From contig NZ_JAAIKC010000001.1 of the NCBI RefSeq assembly GCF_010820665.1, positions 1,426,001-1,490,000 on the forward strand: a stretch of DNA of 64,000 nt. The letters run 5' to 3'. This document shows positions 33,357 through 42,198 of the stretch, piece after piece. Under the pieces are notes generated by a model. That model saw nothing but the letters and a program-made list of their open reading frames with translations, was not told the origin of the DNA and did no database searches. The position numbers and the translations under genes were made by a program. Numbering within the stretch: position 1 is the stretch's first letter; each line of letters begins with the position of its first letter. The DNA is from Paenibacillus sp. SYP-B3998 (GTDB taxonomy: Bacteria > Bacillota > Bacilli > Paenibacillales > NBRC-103111).

Positions 33357-33911
33357 ATGAATATCCTTATCAGGGAGCTGTTGGCCGGCGATCAGGCCAG
33401 TTCGATAGATTTTGATAGTAGCTTTACCGTTGATTCCGAACTTGTCCTTTCCATAGAAGGTCAGCAAGTCAGTTATACGGTGAAAAAGATACCTAGCAAT
33501 ATGAAATGTTACTCTGATGAACAATTTGAAGAGGCCTCTGACGTAGATTTCTCAGCATACATCGATAACCCAGATCAAATCATTTATTTGGCGTTTGCGG
33601 GTAATCAAGCAGTGGGTGAAATCATTTTGAAAAGAAACTGGAATAAATATGCCTACGTGGAAGACATCAAAGTAGACAAATCATACAGAAGATATGGCGT
33701 TGGCCGAAAACTAATCGATCAGGCTGAACGCTGGGCCAAGGCTGGTGGAATGCCAGGAATCATGTTGGAAACGCAAAACAACAACGTCAGCGCATGCAAA
33801 TTTTACGAAAGCTGTGGTTTTGTTATAGGTGGGTTTGATTTTCATGTATATCAAGGTTTGGATAAACAAAGCAATGAAATCGCGATATTCTGGTATCTGA
33901 TGTTTGAATAG
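33357..33911 (+). CDS. GNAT acetyltransferase, streptothricin-acetyltransferase-like
   Basis: About 184 residues with a complete GNAT domain. The acetyl-CoA loop is SYRRYGVGRKLID (about 115-127), and the end LETQNNNVSACKFYESCGF is characteristic of SatA/YyaR-type streptothricin acetyltransferases. These acetylate a lysine amine of streptothricin and so inactivate it. ATG 33357 is 6 nt after GGAGG, better than ATG 33351. The drug substrate is inferred from family likeness. Confidence 0.8.
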   Translation: MNILIRELLAGDQASSIDFDSSFTVDSELVLSIEGQQVSYTVKKIPSNMKCYSDEQFEEASDVDFSAYIDNPDQIIYLAFAGNQAVGEIILKRNWNKYAYVEDIKVDKSYRRYGVGRKLIDQAERWAKAGGMPGIMLETQNNNVSACKFYESCGFVIGGFDFHVYQGLDKQSNEIAIFWYLMFE

Positions 33912-33976
33912 CTTGGTGTTAAGTGGAAGAAATTACATAAAACATAAAATATTATTTTGACAAGGGGATATTAAGC

Positions 33977-34429
33977 ATGAACATACGAGAGTTAAACACA
34001 GATGAAAGGCCCCCAATGGAATTACTATTAGTAGCGGATCCTTCTCAGAAGCTTGTTGAAGAATATGTTACAAGAGGACAATGTTTTGTCGCTCAAGAGA
34101 GTGACAGGATTATAGGTGTCTATATTTTTTTACGAACAAGACCCGAGACAATTGAGTTAGTCAATATAGCCATTGATGAAAATCACCAAGGCAAAGGGAT
34201 AGGGAAACAGTTGGTGAACCATGCAATTCAAACCGCAAAGCGGCTTGGTTTCAAAACAATTGAGATCGGAACTGGAAATTCAAGTGTAGGACAACTTGCT
34301 CTTTATCAAAAATGTGGGTTCAGAATAACTGGAGTCGATAGGGATTTTTTTCTTAGGCATTACAGTGAGGAGATATTTGAAAATGGGATTCAAGTTGTGG
34401 ATATGATACGCCTATCGCAAGATCTGTAA
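33977..34429 (+). CDS. GNAT acetyltransferase (YvbK-like)
   Basis: 150 residues with the acetyl-CoA-binding loop ENHQGKGIGKQLVNHAI and the C-terminal ALYQKCGFRITGVDRDFF. It acts in the cytoplasm on an unknown amine. ATG 33977 is preceded by AAGGGG. It follows the streptothricin-acetyltransferase-like gene by 65 bp but is not a close paralogue. Confidence 0.87.
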   Translation: MNIRELNTDERPPMELLLVADPSQKLVEEYVTRGQCFVAQESDRIIGVYIFLRTRPETIELVNIAIDENHQGKGIGKQLVNHAIQTAKRLGFKTIEIGTGNSSVGQLALYQKCGFRITGVDRDFFLRHYSEEIFENGIQVVDMIRLSQDL

Positions 34430-34528
34430 TCACCTTAGTGGATTATCTTGGGAATAAGGGAGATTAAATTGATGACTAATAATTTGATTCAAATTTGAGG
34501 GAAGAACCTTTTTGTAGAAGTTTTAGGC

Positions 34529-34706
34529 GAAGAAAGTCTGCCAGCGGATGTATGCGTCCATCCAATCCAGAATTACTACTGTTAATAAACCGTCCTTACT
34601 GATCAAAGGGGAATACGATCCAATAACGTGTGATGTGAAAATTGAAGAACCTGAGCGCTATGCAGATGTTGTGACGCAATTTATTTATAGTAGTCAAGTG
34701 ATTTGA
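34529..34706 (+). pseudogene. Alpha/beta-hydrolase remnant
   Basis: A stretch of about 58 codons ends at TGA 34706. It keeps two pieces of the alpha/beta-hydrolase C-terminus: NKPSLLIKGEYDPIT (the strand before the acid residue) and, directly after, EEPERYADVVTQFIYSS (the final helix). The catalytic His region between them and everything upstream are missing. There is no start codon or ribosome binding site. It is a relic of an internally deleted gene. Confidence 0.5.
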
Positions 34707-34730
34707 GTAAAAAGATTAGGCTAAAAAAGG

Positions 34731-34760
34731 AGGAGTCTGCTTCATGCAGCTCCTCTTTTG
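34731..34760 (+). terminator. Intrinsic terminator
   Basis: GAGGAG-CTGC (34731-34741) pairs with GCAG-CTCCTC (34747-34756), followed by TTTT. It also faces the convergent LuxR gene. Confidence 0.75.
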
Positions 34761-34822
34761 CTTTTTGAACAAGTGGGAAGCACGAGAGGGGGGCCTGCTT
34801 TATTCTCTCATGCAATAGCGAT

Positions 34823-35908
34823 TTACTTGTCCCGATGTACACTGAACCGTGAGAATAAATGCCAATTAAGCTCTCTTCGGCTTGTGACGCCAGTTTTAAT
34901 AAAAATTGATTTCAGATGATCCTGCACCGTGTAGGCAGAAATATGGAGCGAGTGAGCAATTTCTTTGGTGGACAGTCCTCTTACGATATGCGCGAGAATC
35001 TGCTTTTCACGGTCCGATAACCCATAGGCTTCCGAGATGAGAGGCAGCATATCCGACGGTTTGGCAGGCTCGAACCAGACTATTAGGTGAACCGTAGTGG
35101 AAGTACCACTAAGTCGACTGGCTCGAATCGTCAGGTAAGGCCCCTCCGGAATCCGAATACACACCTTGGCCAGAGAGGCAAGCTCAACTGCGGTCGACGT
35201 AACCGACAATGCACGGGAACAGACTGCTCGAACCGGTCTTGGAAGCGTAGGGAAGTCAATACATTCCCACTTTTGCAACAAGGATAGCCATTGATCTGCG
35301 ACTACATTGGAAGAAAGTATTGTAAGTTGGTCGGAGAGGATCAGTATGCCTGGTTCTTCCTCCATACCGATGGATTCCTCAAAAGGTAATGCCAAACTTC
35401 GTTTACGTAAATTGAATGCAATTACTTGGACAAGAGAAGAAATAAATTCACGCTCATCCTCACGGAATAAAGGCTGTGTATGAGAGCGAAATAACGTCAA
35501 ATACCCCCAACACGCCCCTTGATACATGATAGCCGCCCGCAGTTCATCTCCGAATCCCGCAGGGAGAAGCACATTTCGATAGCGAGCGCTTCGCTCTAAA
35601 TGGCCTGCAGTAGCTCCATGTAATGTTGCTACAGGGTCATCGGCCTTCACCAATAAATCGTATGCGTTGAAATCCTCGCGTAAGTACTCATTTTCGAACA
35701 GGCTGTGATGAATAGCCTCGATGCCTTCTTCCGTGACAGCACCAGTGGAAAGAAGGGTCTGTGGATCCACAGCCGTAAAGCAGGCTCCATCAAATGGCAC
35801 AGCCTCGCGCAAGTGTTTGATTAGTGCTGCTCTGTACTCTCGTGATGTGACAGCGCTCTTCCCTAGTACAGACATTTTTTTTTTGACGGCTTCCATCTGT
35901 GCATTCAT
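34823..35908 (-). CDS. LuxR-type transcriptional regulator with GAF-like sensor domain
   Basis: About 361 residues from ATG 35908, which lies about 10 nt after GGAG (an in-frame ATG 35959 lacks a site). The N-terminal part (25-170) looks like a GAF domain. The C-terminal LuxR helix-turn-helix covers about 295-355: YGLSDREKQILAHIVRGLS, then KEIAHSLHISAYTVQDHLKS. It is divergent from a methyltransferase gene and may regulate it. The short palindrome ATCCCA-N6-TGGGAT (35953-35970) lies just before its start. The signal is unknown. Confidence 0.85.
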   Translation of the reverse strand: MNAQMEAVKKKMSVLGKSAVTSREYRAALIKHLREAVPFDGACFTAVDPQTLLSTGAVTEEGIEAIHHSLFENEYLREDFNAYDLLVKADDPVATLHGATAGHLERSARYRNVLLPAGFGDELRAAIMYQGACWGYLTLFRSHTQPLFREDEREFISSLVQVIAFNLRKRSLALPFEESIGMEEEPGILILSDQLTILSSNVVADQWLSLLQKWECIDFPTLPRPVRAVCSRALSVTSTAVELASLAKVCIRIPEGPYLTIRASRLSGTSTTVHLIVWFEPAKPSDMLPLISEAYGLSDREKQILAHIVRGLSTKEIAHSLHISAYTVQDHLKSIFIKTGVTSRRELNWHLFSRFSVHRDK

Positions 35909-35997
35909 ATTCGCTCGGTCTCCTGATGGTTCATTTCTGTAGGTAGGATAGAATCCCATATTTGTGGGATCGTATTTTCATTCTTCATCCGTATAAT

Positions 35998-36012
35998 TGA
36001 GAATAATTCTTA
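35998..36012. promoter_or_regulatory. Possible Fur-like box
   Basis: TGAGAATAATTCTTA matches the Fur 7-1-7 consensus at about 12 of 15 positions, in the divergent region between the LuxR and methyltransferase genes. Without an obvious iron function nearby this is tentative. Confidence 0.3.
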
Positions 36013-36211
36013 TTGTAAGTTTACAGGATTCGAAAGGAGTTGGAAAGAGTAGCAACGGTCTTTAACTCGTCTTTCATTTCAATCAAGAATGGTTTTTTTA
36101 CTCATTACTAGTAAAATCACCGGATGAACCAATGTGCTCTGAAGTTGCTCGGGTAAGGTGGAAACAAACGATAGATTCACAAGCATATGATTGTGAAAGG
36201 GAGTTATGAGA

Positions 36212-36919
36212 ATGAGAGATACGAATACCCCTATGAGTTGGGAACAAGATGTATACCGATATGAAGAAACGATTGCTTTGAAAATACCGGGCTATCACAA
36301 TCTTTACGATATGACAAATCGTCTGATGGCTGTGCTGTTGAACCGTGCTGATGCGCCTGCCAACCTGCTCGTTATTGGCGCGGGGGGAGGACAGGAACTA
36401 CTTACACTTGGCAGCAGACACGACGCTTGGTCGTTCACAGGTATTGATCCGTCTGCGCGCATGTTGGAAATAGCCAAGCTGCGGGTAGAGAGGGCAGGGC
36501 TTAAACAGCAGGTTACGTTCGTTCAGGGAACGATTGAACAGCTTTCACAGGAGTTACTTTTTGATGGCGCTACCTGTTTGTTGGTGCTTCATTTTGTAAA
36601 AGGACTTTCGCAAAAAAGGGAGTTACTCCTACATATAGCTCAGCGCTTAAAGTCTGGAGCTCCTATTTTCCTGGCCTCGATCAACGGAAACCCAAATACA
36701 ACTGCTTTTGCTGCACAAATGGAAGCTTGGAAAAGCCACATGTTGGATAACGGCATCTCGCTTCAGGAATGGGAGCGTTTCGCGGCTTCCATTGGCTGCG
36801 AAACCGATCCTGAACCTGCCTCCGTAATAAAAGAGCTGTTAGCGGAGGCGGGCTTCCTGGAAACAACGCGTTATTTCGGCTCCTATTTAATCGACGCATG
36901 GTGTGCAGTCAAAGGGTAG
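36212..36919 (+). CDS. Class I SAM-dependent methyltransferase
   Basis: About 235 residues with a Rossmann methyltransferase fold: motif I LLVIGAGGGQELLTL, motif II acidic residue in FTGIDPSARML, and motif for the adenine site FVQGTIEQL. ATG 36212 is 8 nt after AAAGGGAG, better than ATG 36206. It is divergent from the LuxR regulator and 60 bp before a saccharopine-dehydrogenase-like gene. Substrate is unknown. Confidence 0.85.
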   Translation: MRDTNTPMSWEQDVYRYEETIALKIPGYHNLYDMTNRLMAVLLNRADAPANLLVIGAGGGQELLTLGSRHDAWSFTGIDPSARMLEIAKLRVERAGLKQQVTFVQGTIEQLSQELLFDGATCLLVLHFVKGLSQKRELLLHIAQRLKSGAPIFLASINGNPNTTAFAAQMEAWKSHMLDNGISLQEWERFAASIGCETDPEPASVIKELLAEAGFLETTRYFGSYLIDAWCAVKG

Positions 36920-36978
36920 TGGATATCGGCAGCTTGGAAAAACGAAATAAACTAAAGTAGTAAAAAGGAGTGAGCCCG

Positions 36979-38064
36979 TTGAAAAACAAAATACTTGTAG
37001 TGGGCGGATATGGACATGTAGGACAAACAATCTGCAAAGAATTGGGCGACAAATATCCTGGACACGTATATGCAGCTGGAAGAAATCTGGAACGTGCCGA
37101 ACAGTTTAGCAGGGAAACTGACGGTAAAGTGAAATCCATGCAATTGGATATCCGAAAAGCTGTAAACACAGACGTTCTAGATCAAGTCAAACTCGTCATT
37201 ATGTGCCTGGATCAGACAGACACCGCCTTCGTCCGGTCTTGCTTCCAGCACGGAACACATTATATGGATGTTTCGGCGAGCGGTCCGTTTCTGGATCAAG
37301 TGGAAAAATGGCATACGGAAGCAAATGGGAACCTCGCAACCGCTGTTCTTAGTGTGGGGCTTTCGCCAGGATTGACAAATTTGCTGGCGCTCCAGGCGCA
37401 ACAGCTGTTGGACCAAGTTCATGTCATTGAACTATCTATTATGCTTGGACTGGGGGACCAGCACGGAAAAGCTGCCATTGAATGGACGATTGATAACTTG
37501 AGCGCCAGCTTCCAAGTCACTGAGAACAACCGCAAGGTGATCGTTGACAGCTTCACAGACGGTAAAATCGTGGATTTCGGTGCAGATTTGGGACATAAAA
37601 AAGCATACAGGTATCCTTTTTCAGATCAACAAACGCTTGCTCGCACACTCCGTGTGCCATCTGTTTCTACACGACTATGTTTTGACTCGACTGTGGCAAC
37701 CTCATTCATAGCCGGTCTACGGACAACAGGAGCGTTCCGAATATTAAAAGCGAACTGGGCGCGAAAGCTTGCGGTTCGCAGCTTCAGCAGACTTCACTTC
37801 GGCGTAGATAAATTCGCCGTGAAAATCGATGCAAGAGGAGAAAAAGGGGGCAGGAACACAACGGTAGCATGCTTGCTGCAAGGAAAAGACCAATCCAAGA
37901 TAACCGGAAAGGTCGCTGTAACAGTAGCAGATGCTCTTTATCAGAAAGCGTTCCCACATGGCGTGTATCATATTGAGCAGTTATTTGATTTAGCAAGTAT
38001 GCAGGATTGGTTGTGGAAGGAAGCTTCTGTCGAAATATGGAAAGATGGTAGCGTAATCACTTGA
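36979..38064 (+). CDS. Saccharopine dehydrogenase-like NAD(P)-binding protein
   Basis: About 361 residues with an N-terminal Rossmann domain (ILVVGGYGHVGQTICKEL, about 4-21; DVSASGPFLDQ about 95) and a C-terminal catalytic-like domain. Proteins of this family include saccharopine and opine-forming reductases as well as uncharacterised members. TTG 36979 is 9 nt after AAAAGGAG; GTG 36970 directly abuts the site. It probably shares an operon with the methyltransferase gene. A small-molecule modifying role is plausible. Confidence 0.83.
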   Translation: MKNKILVVGGYGHVGQTICKELGDKYPGHVYAAGRNLERAEQFSRETDGKVKSMQLDIRKAVNTDVLDQVKLVIMCLDQTDTAFVRSCFQHGTHYMDVSASGPFLDQVEKWHTEANGNLATAVLSVGLSPGLTNLLALQAQQLLDQVHVIELSIMLGLGDQHGKAAIEWTIDNLSASFQVTENNRKVIVDSFTDGKIVDFGADLGHKKAYRYPFSDQQTLARTLRVPSVSTRLCFDSTVATSFIAGLRTTGAFRILKANWARKLAVRSFSRLHFGVDKFAVKIDARGEKGGRNTTVACLLQGKDQSKITGKVAVTVADALYQKAFPHGVYHIEQLFDLASMQDWLWKEASVEIWKDGSVIT

Positions 38065-38070
38065 TAAAAA

Positions 38071-38107
38071 AACATACATCATTCTCATGAATGATGTATG
38101 TTTTTTC
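38071..38107 (+). terminator. Intrinsic terminator
   Basis: A 14-bp perfect stem (38071-38084 with 38089-38102) with a TCAT loop runs into T residues. Confidence 0.9.
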
Positions 38108-38227
38108 CTAGAAACGTTAATTCTAATTGATTGTGGGAGGTTAAATAAATAAGCTTGACGGAATGTCAAGTTCCTGATGGCTCCACTGTTTATTCGATGG
38201 TTTAGGAACTTAGAGAGGAGAACGTAC

Positions 38228-38866
38228 ATGGAGAAATCGAGTCCTCCTAATGTAAGAGTGCCACGATTTTCTTTTTTATTTGCTATATTAGCAATTGGAA
38301 CGTTACTTAGTGTGTTGTCAGAAAATCTCACATTGGGTCCGAGATGGTCGATTTTAATTGTGGCTATTGTATTGCTTATTCCTATGATTGTTACAATCTT
38401 TAAAGGACATCATAGATGGACTCGACTAATTTCTTTATCAATTATTAGTGTATTGACGCTAGGGTTGATTAGTAGTGTTTTATTTCTCATTCACTCTTTA
38501 TTTACACACATAGCTAGTGCTGCTGGATTATTCCAAGATGCAGGGTTACTTTGGAGTGCGAATATACTTGTTTTTGCTGTTTGGTATTGGGAAGTAGATC
38601 AAGGTGGACCTTTACGGAGGCATTGCAAAAAAACGGAAGATACTGACTTTTTATTCCCTCAAAAGGTCTCGGAGTCCCCACAATGGGTGAATTGGTCTCC
38701 TTCGTTTTTAGATTATTTTTTCCTCGCTTTTAACACCAATACCGCATTTAGCCCTACAGATACTATGGTTTTATCGAAAAGAGCTAAATGCTTAATTATG
38801 ATGCAATCTTCGATTTCTCTTCTTATTGTAGTCGTACTAGCTGCTCGTGCTATTAACATTGCTTGA
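38228..38866 (+). CDS. Multi-pass membrane protein
   Basis: About 212 residues from ATG 38228, preceded by GAGGAG. There are about five to six membrane helices. The conserved-looking C-terminal part (FLDYFFLAFNTNTAFSPTDT, then LSKRAKCLIMMQSSISL) is typical of a family of bacterial membrane proteins that faintly resemble one-pore ion channels. I cannot assign a function. The same frame runs open upstream to 38177 without a ribosome binding site. Confidence 0.7.
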   Translation: MEKSSPPNVRVPRFSFLFAILAIGTLLSVLSENLTLGPRWSILIVAIVLLIPMIVTIFKGHHRWTRLISLSIISVLTLGLISSVLFLIHSLFTHIASAAGLFQDAGLLWSANILVFAVWYWEVDQGGPLRRHCKKTEDTDFLFPQKVSESPQWVNWSPSFLDYFFLAFNTNTAFSPTDTMVLSKRAKCLIMMQSSISLLIVVVLAARAINIA

Positions 38867-38954
38867 AGTACTACCGATTATAAAAAAGTTAAGCGTTTCT
38901 TCTAAATTTGTAAGAATAGCATTCATCTCGAGAGGAACCTTCAGTAGTATAAAT

Positions 38955-39242
38955 TTAATTTAAGTAACAAAGCTTGCGAAAGCTCAGTCGAAAATTAGTA
39001 AATATGAAAAGAATCTTAAAACATTAGATACATCAGAAAAGAAAATTCAAGCTAAGTTAAAAGCGCTAAAATAGGATACGAATGCAATCGGAGCTCTCTT
39101 CACATGTTTCAAATGAATCTGGTAAAGGTAGATGCAAGCATTTATTTCAGATATTAACGATAGTCTCGATGGAAGCTTTGTTGTAATGCTGCTAGATGCT
39201 AATAATAAAGCCGGTGCTCCAAAGCGTATTTATAACTTTTAA
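38955..39242 (+). pseudogene. Degenerate coding remnants
   Basis: Two short coding-like stretches precede a terminator. One (38960-39074) encodes a Lys-rich coiled-coil piece (KISKYEKNLKTLDTSEKKIQ). The other (39132-39242) ends in GSFVVMLLDANNKAGAPKRI with its stop in the terminator stem. Stops separate them. They look like the tail of one decayed gene of unknown family. Confidence 0.35.
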
Positions 39243-39281
39243 AGCAAAAGCTGAGTTAATCGGGCTTTTGCTTTTTTTGTC
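39241..39281 (+). terminator. Intrinsic terminator
   Basis: AAAGCAAAAGC at 39241-39251 pairs with GCTTTTGCTTT at 39264-39274, followed by T residues. Downstream, 39282-39539 has no open frame or structure I can name. Confidence 0.85.
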
Positions 39282-39539
39282 GGATCATTGGGTAGCTCCG
39301 TATTAGTGCCAAAACGGCGGTGAAAGAATCGTCAGAAAGAGAGAGCCTTTATGTCTCTCTACTGCTTGAGGAACCTTCACGGGAAAGGTTTGAACGGCCG
39401 ATTTCAGAAATGAAAGCGGTGGGGAAGCCCTCCTGTTGTTTGGAGGTAGAAACTATAGTGAAGGTGCATGCTAATTGTTAGCTTCTCTTTTATCTCTTGA
39501 GCCAAGTAGGAAATCTCAACAAGCTGTCATTTCAACAGG

Positions 39540-39908
39540 CTAAACGTATTTATCCATGATTTCAGAAAGCAGTCGCTTCATATCATTCACTAGTTCAGGC
39601 GGCTTAGTTACCATTGCCTCATTTCCCAAGCCAATAATAAACTTTGCCAAAAAAGGAATGTCACTCCTCGGAACGTTACCTTCAAGCCAACCAGTGGCGT
39701 CCTTGCGAATATGCAGTTTGGGCGCTTGCCATAGTTCAGCCTCACACCTTTGAGCTCCTTCTTTGGTCAGTTCCACGTATAGACTGACATCATCCTGCTC
39801 CACCTGATTGAAAGATTCCCTGTTTTCAAGGTGAACATGCCGAAGATCCAAGGGCGGCGACTGGGAAGTATCATAAACCGCGGAGTGAATTCTGTCGCAT
39901 CGGAACAC
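39540..39908 (-). pseudogene. WYL-domain (YafY-type) regulator, C-terminal fragment
   Basis: About 122 residues match the end of YafY-like regulators: FRCDRIHSAVYDT, then the C-terminal WCX region (WLEGNVPRSDIPFLAKFIIG). The N-terminal winged helix and most of the WYL domain are absent. The sequence breaks at about 39905, exactly where the VOC fragment on the other strand begins. One deletion would have removed the 5' ends of both divergent genes with the promoter region between. Confidence 0.7.
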
Positions 39909-40148
39909 ACGAAAATCAGCGCTATGCTTTCAGATACTTTCCCAGGTCAAATCCCTCAGGAGGGAGATCAAATTACGATTTGTATTACAACGGATGAAAA
40001 AGATAGAGCAACACAAGTTTACGAAGCTTTGCAGCAAGGTGGTCAAGTAAAAAAGGCGATGCAAGAAACTTATTTTAGCCCAGCTTACGGTTTGGTTACT
40101 GATAAGTTCGGTGTTACCTTTCAAATTCACACCAAAAAGCAACGTTAA
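39906..40148 (+). pseudogene. VOC-family (PhnB-like) protein, C-terminal fragment
   Basis: About 80 residues match the second half of a PhnB-like glyoxalase/VOC protein: SDTFPGQIPQEGDQITICIT and ETYFSPAYGLVTDKFGVTFQ. The N-terminal half is missing. The open frame extends upstream to 39831 only as antisense to the WYL fragment. It cannot form a complete VOC fold. Confidence 0.7.
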
Positions 40149-40204
40149 AAATGTTTGAAGGTCTCATAGCTTATCATGGAATGAGTTAGATATAATAGCT
40201 ATTT

Positions 40205-40233
40205 AGGCTGCCGAAGTATTCGGCAGCCTTGTT
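40205..40233 (+). terminator. Intrinsic terminator
   Basis: An 11-bp perfect stem (40205-40215 with 40219-40229) has a GTA loop and is followed by TGTTGTG. Confidence 0.8.
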
Positions 40234-40404
40234 GTGTTAACGAACAGTTTAACTTCATGCTACTTAATTGACATAAGTTCGTAAGTTACTTCTCTAGACT
40301 GAGAACATTTAAATCCTGCGTCTGACCAATGAATCGCTTTATTGCTCTATACTTGAGTTGAGAAAGAGGTATTGTGTAAATTCAAATGAAGATGAGGTGC
40401 ATTT

Positions 40405-41931
40405 GTGAAACAGCAAGGTAATAACAAGAAGCTAGTTTTAATTGGATTGTTGCTCGGTCTGGTTTTCTCGGAACTGGATCAAACAGTTGTATCGACGGCG
40501 CTGCCAACCATCATTCGTGATCTGCACGGCTTGTCGCTTTATGGTTGGGTAGCAGGAATTTACATGCTCTCGATTACGATGTTTATGCCGATTTTCGGTA
40601 AATTGGCGGACATTTACGGACGTAAGAAAATTTATTTGACATGTGTGGCACTTTTTATGATCGGATCTATTGTCTGCGGGCTGGCGGATTCGATGAAAAT
40701 GCTGCTTATTGGAAGAGGTATTCAAGGAATTGGGGCTGGTGGTCTTATGCCTTTAGGCATGATCATTATCGGAGATACGTTTCCGCTGGAACAGCGAGCA
40801 AAAGTTCAAAGCCTGATCGGTCCATTATTAATACTGCCGCAGTTACTCGGCCCAACAGTAGGAGGGTATTTTGTCAGTCATGTGAGTTGGCATTGGATCT
40901 TTCTGATCAATATTCCTGTAGGACTCATCGCTGCCTTTATCGTATCCAAGGGCTTGCGTGAATCGATCAATTTCGAGAAGAAATCCATTGATTGGGCAGG
41001 GGCTTTTACACTGGTTATTGCCATGCTCTCGCTTCTTCTGGTGCCGGTACTGATTGACATTAAAGGCTATACGTGGTCATCACCAGTTATCATTGGGTTA
41101 TTAGCTTTGTTTTTAGCGCTAATTGCGCTCTTTATCCGAATCGAGTCGAAGGCAAAAGAACCGATCATTCCACTAGTGCTTTTCAAGAATCGATCAGTTG
41201 TCGTTTTATCTTGCATCGTTTTTCTAACGATGTTGGGCATTATGGGAGGTATGTCAGGATTTCCATTTTTCGCTCAGATAGTTATGGGGATGACACCAAC
41301 CGCGTCCGGCTACTTAACGCTAGCCTTTATGGCAGGCGCTATTCCGGCGAGTGTTCTTTGCGGAAATCTAATTACAAAGATCGCTTACAAGTACCTTTTC
41401 ATCGTATCGTTTGTCTTTCCTATCCTAAGCTATGTGTTGCTGTCACAAATAAATGTGGATACATCCGTCGTATATATTATCGTAGGATTTTTTATACTTG
41501 GGCTTGGAATTGGTGTTCTATTTGGGGGAGACAATCTGATCGTACAAGAATCCGTTGAGAAGGAGCATAGTGGAGTCGCGGTGGCTACAGTGCAGTTGTT
41601 CCAGTCCATAGGAACTACTTTGGGATTCAGTATTTTCGGAAGTCTGCTTTCCAGAAATATTTCGAGCGGTTTAACCGGATTGTCCGATCAATTCCCAGCA
41701 GGAACCGAAGAAATAATCATAAATGGTGGCATCCCACAGGGGCTGTCTGCAGAGCTATTGCTTCGGATCAAGGTTGTATTTGCAGAGGCATTCCAACATA
41801 TTTTCACCATCGGCATCATCTTCGCTATTGTGGCATTCGTTGCTTGTTGGTTCATGAAAAAAGAATTGCTTACGAGCAAAGAAGAAGTTCTTTCGAATCC
41901 AGCACACGTTAATGTCAGCTCGAATTCGTAA
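40405..41931 (+). CDS. MFS drug exporter, 14-helix (EmrB/QacA type)
   Basis: 508 residues with 14 membrane helices. Family motifs are LDQTVVSTALPTI in helix 1, GKLADIYGRKKI in loop 2-3, and the drug:H+ antiporter motif LIGPLLILPQLLGPTVGGYF. It exports hydrophobic drugs or a metabolite in exchange for protons. GTG 40405 is preceded by GAGGTG. No regulator gene is adjacent. Confidence 0.92.
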   Translation: MKQQGNNKKLVLIGLLLGLVFSELDQTVVSTALPTIIRDLHGLSLYGWVAGIYMLSITMFMPIFGKLADIYGRKKIYLTCVALFMIGSIVCGLADSMKMLLIGRGIQGIGAGGLMPLGMIIIGDTFPLEQRAKVQSLIGPLLILPQLLGPTVGGYFVSHVSWHWIFLINIPVGLIAAFIVSKGLRESINFEKKSIDWAGAFTLVIAMLSLLLVPVLIDIKGYTWSSPVIIGLLALFLALIALFIRIESKAKEPIIPLVLFKNRSVVVLSCIVFLTMLGIMGGMSGFPFFAQIVMGMTPTASGYLTLAFMAGAIPASVLCGNLITKIAYKYLFIVSFVFPILSYVLLSQINVDTSVVYIIVGFFILGLGIGVLFGGDNLIVQESVEKEHSGVAVATVQLFQSIGTTLGFSIFGSLLSRNISSGLTGLSDQFPAGTEEIIINGGIPQGLSAELLLRIKVVFAEAFQHIFTIGIIFAIVAFVACWFMKKELLTSKEEVLSNPAHVNVSSNS

Positions 41932-41967
41932 TAGCAAGTAATTTTATAAGAACTGTAATGAACGTAT

Positions 41968-41990
41968 CCGCCCAATCTAGGGCGGTTTTT
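41968..41990 (+). terminator. Intrinsic terminator of MFS gene
   Basis: CCGCCC at 41968-41973 pairs with GGGCGG at 41980-41985, followed by TTTTT. Confidence 0.85.
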
Positions 41991-42198
41991 CTGCTTTGGG
42001 TACCTCATGTTCTTTAGACACAAATTATTTTGATAAGGTGAACCGTATTACAAATAACGGCATATTTTTTTTAATTCGATCATATTATGATTTTTTTGCC
42101 CAATTTGCCGTTCATTTATCTCCCTTTGCAGTGAGTTTACATAAACTTAATAGTACTTACCGCACCACATTTGTTGATGAACGAGGAGGTGGTTAATC

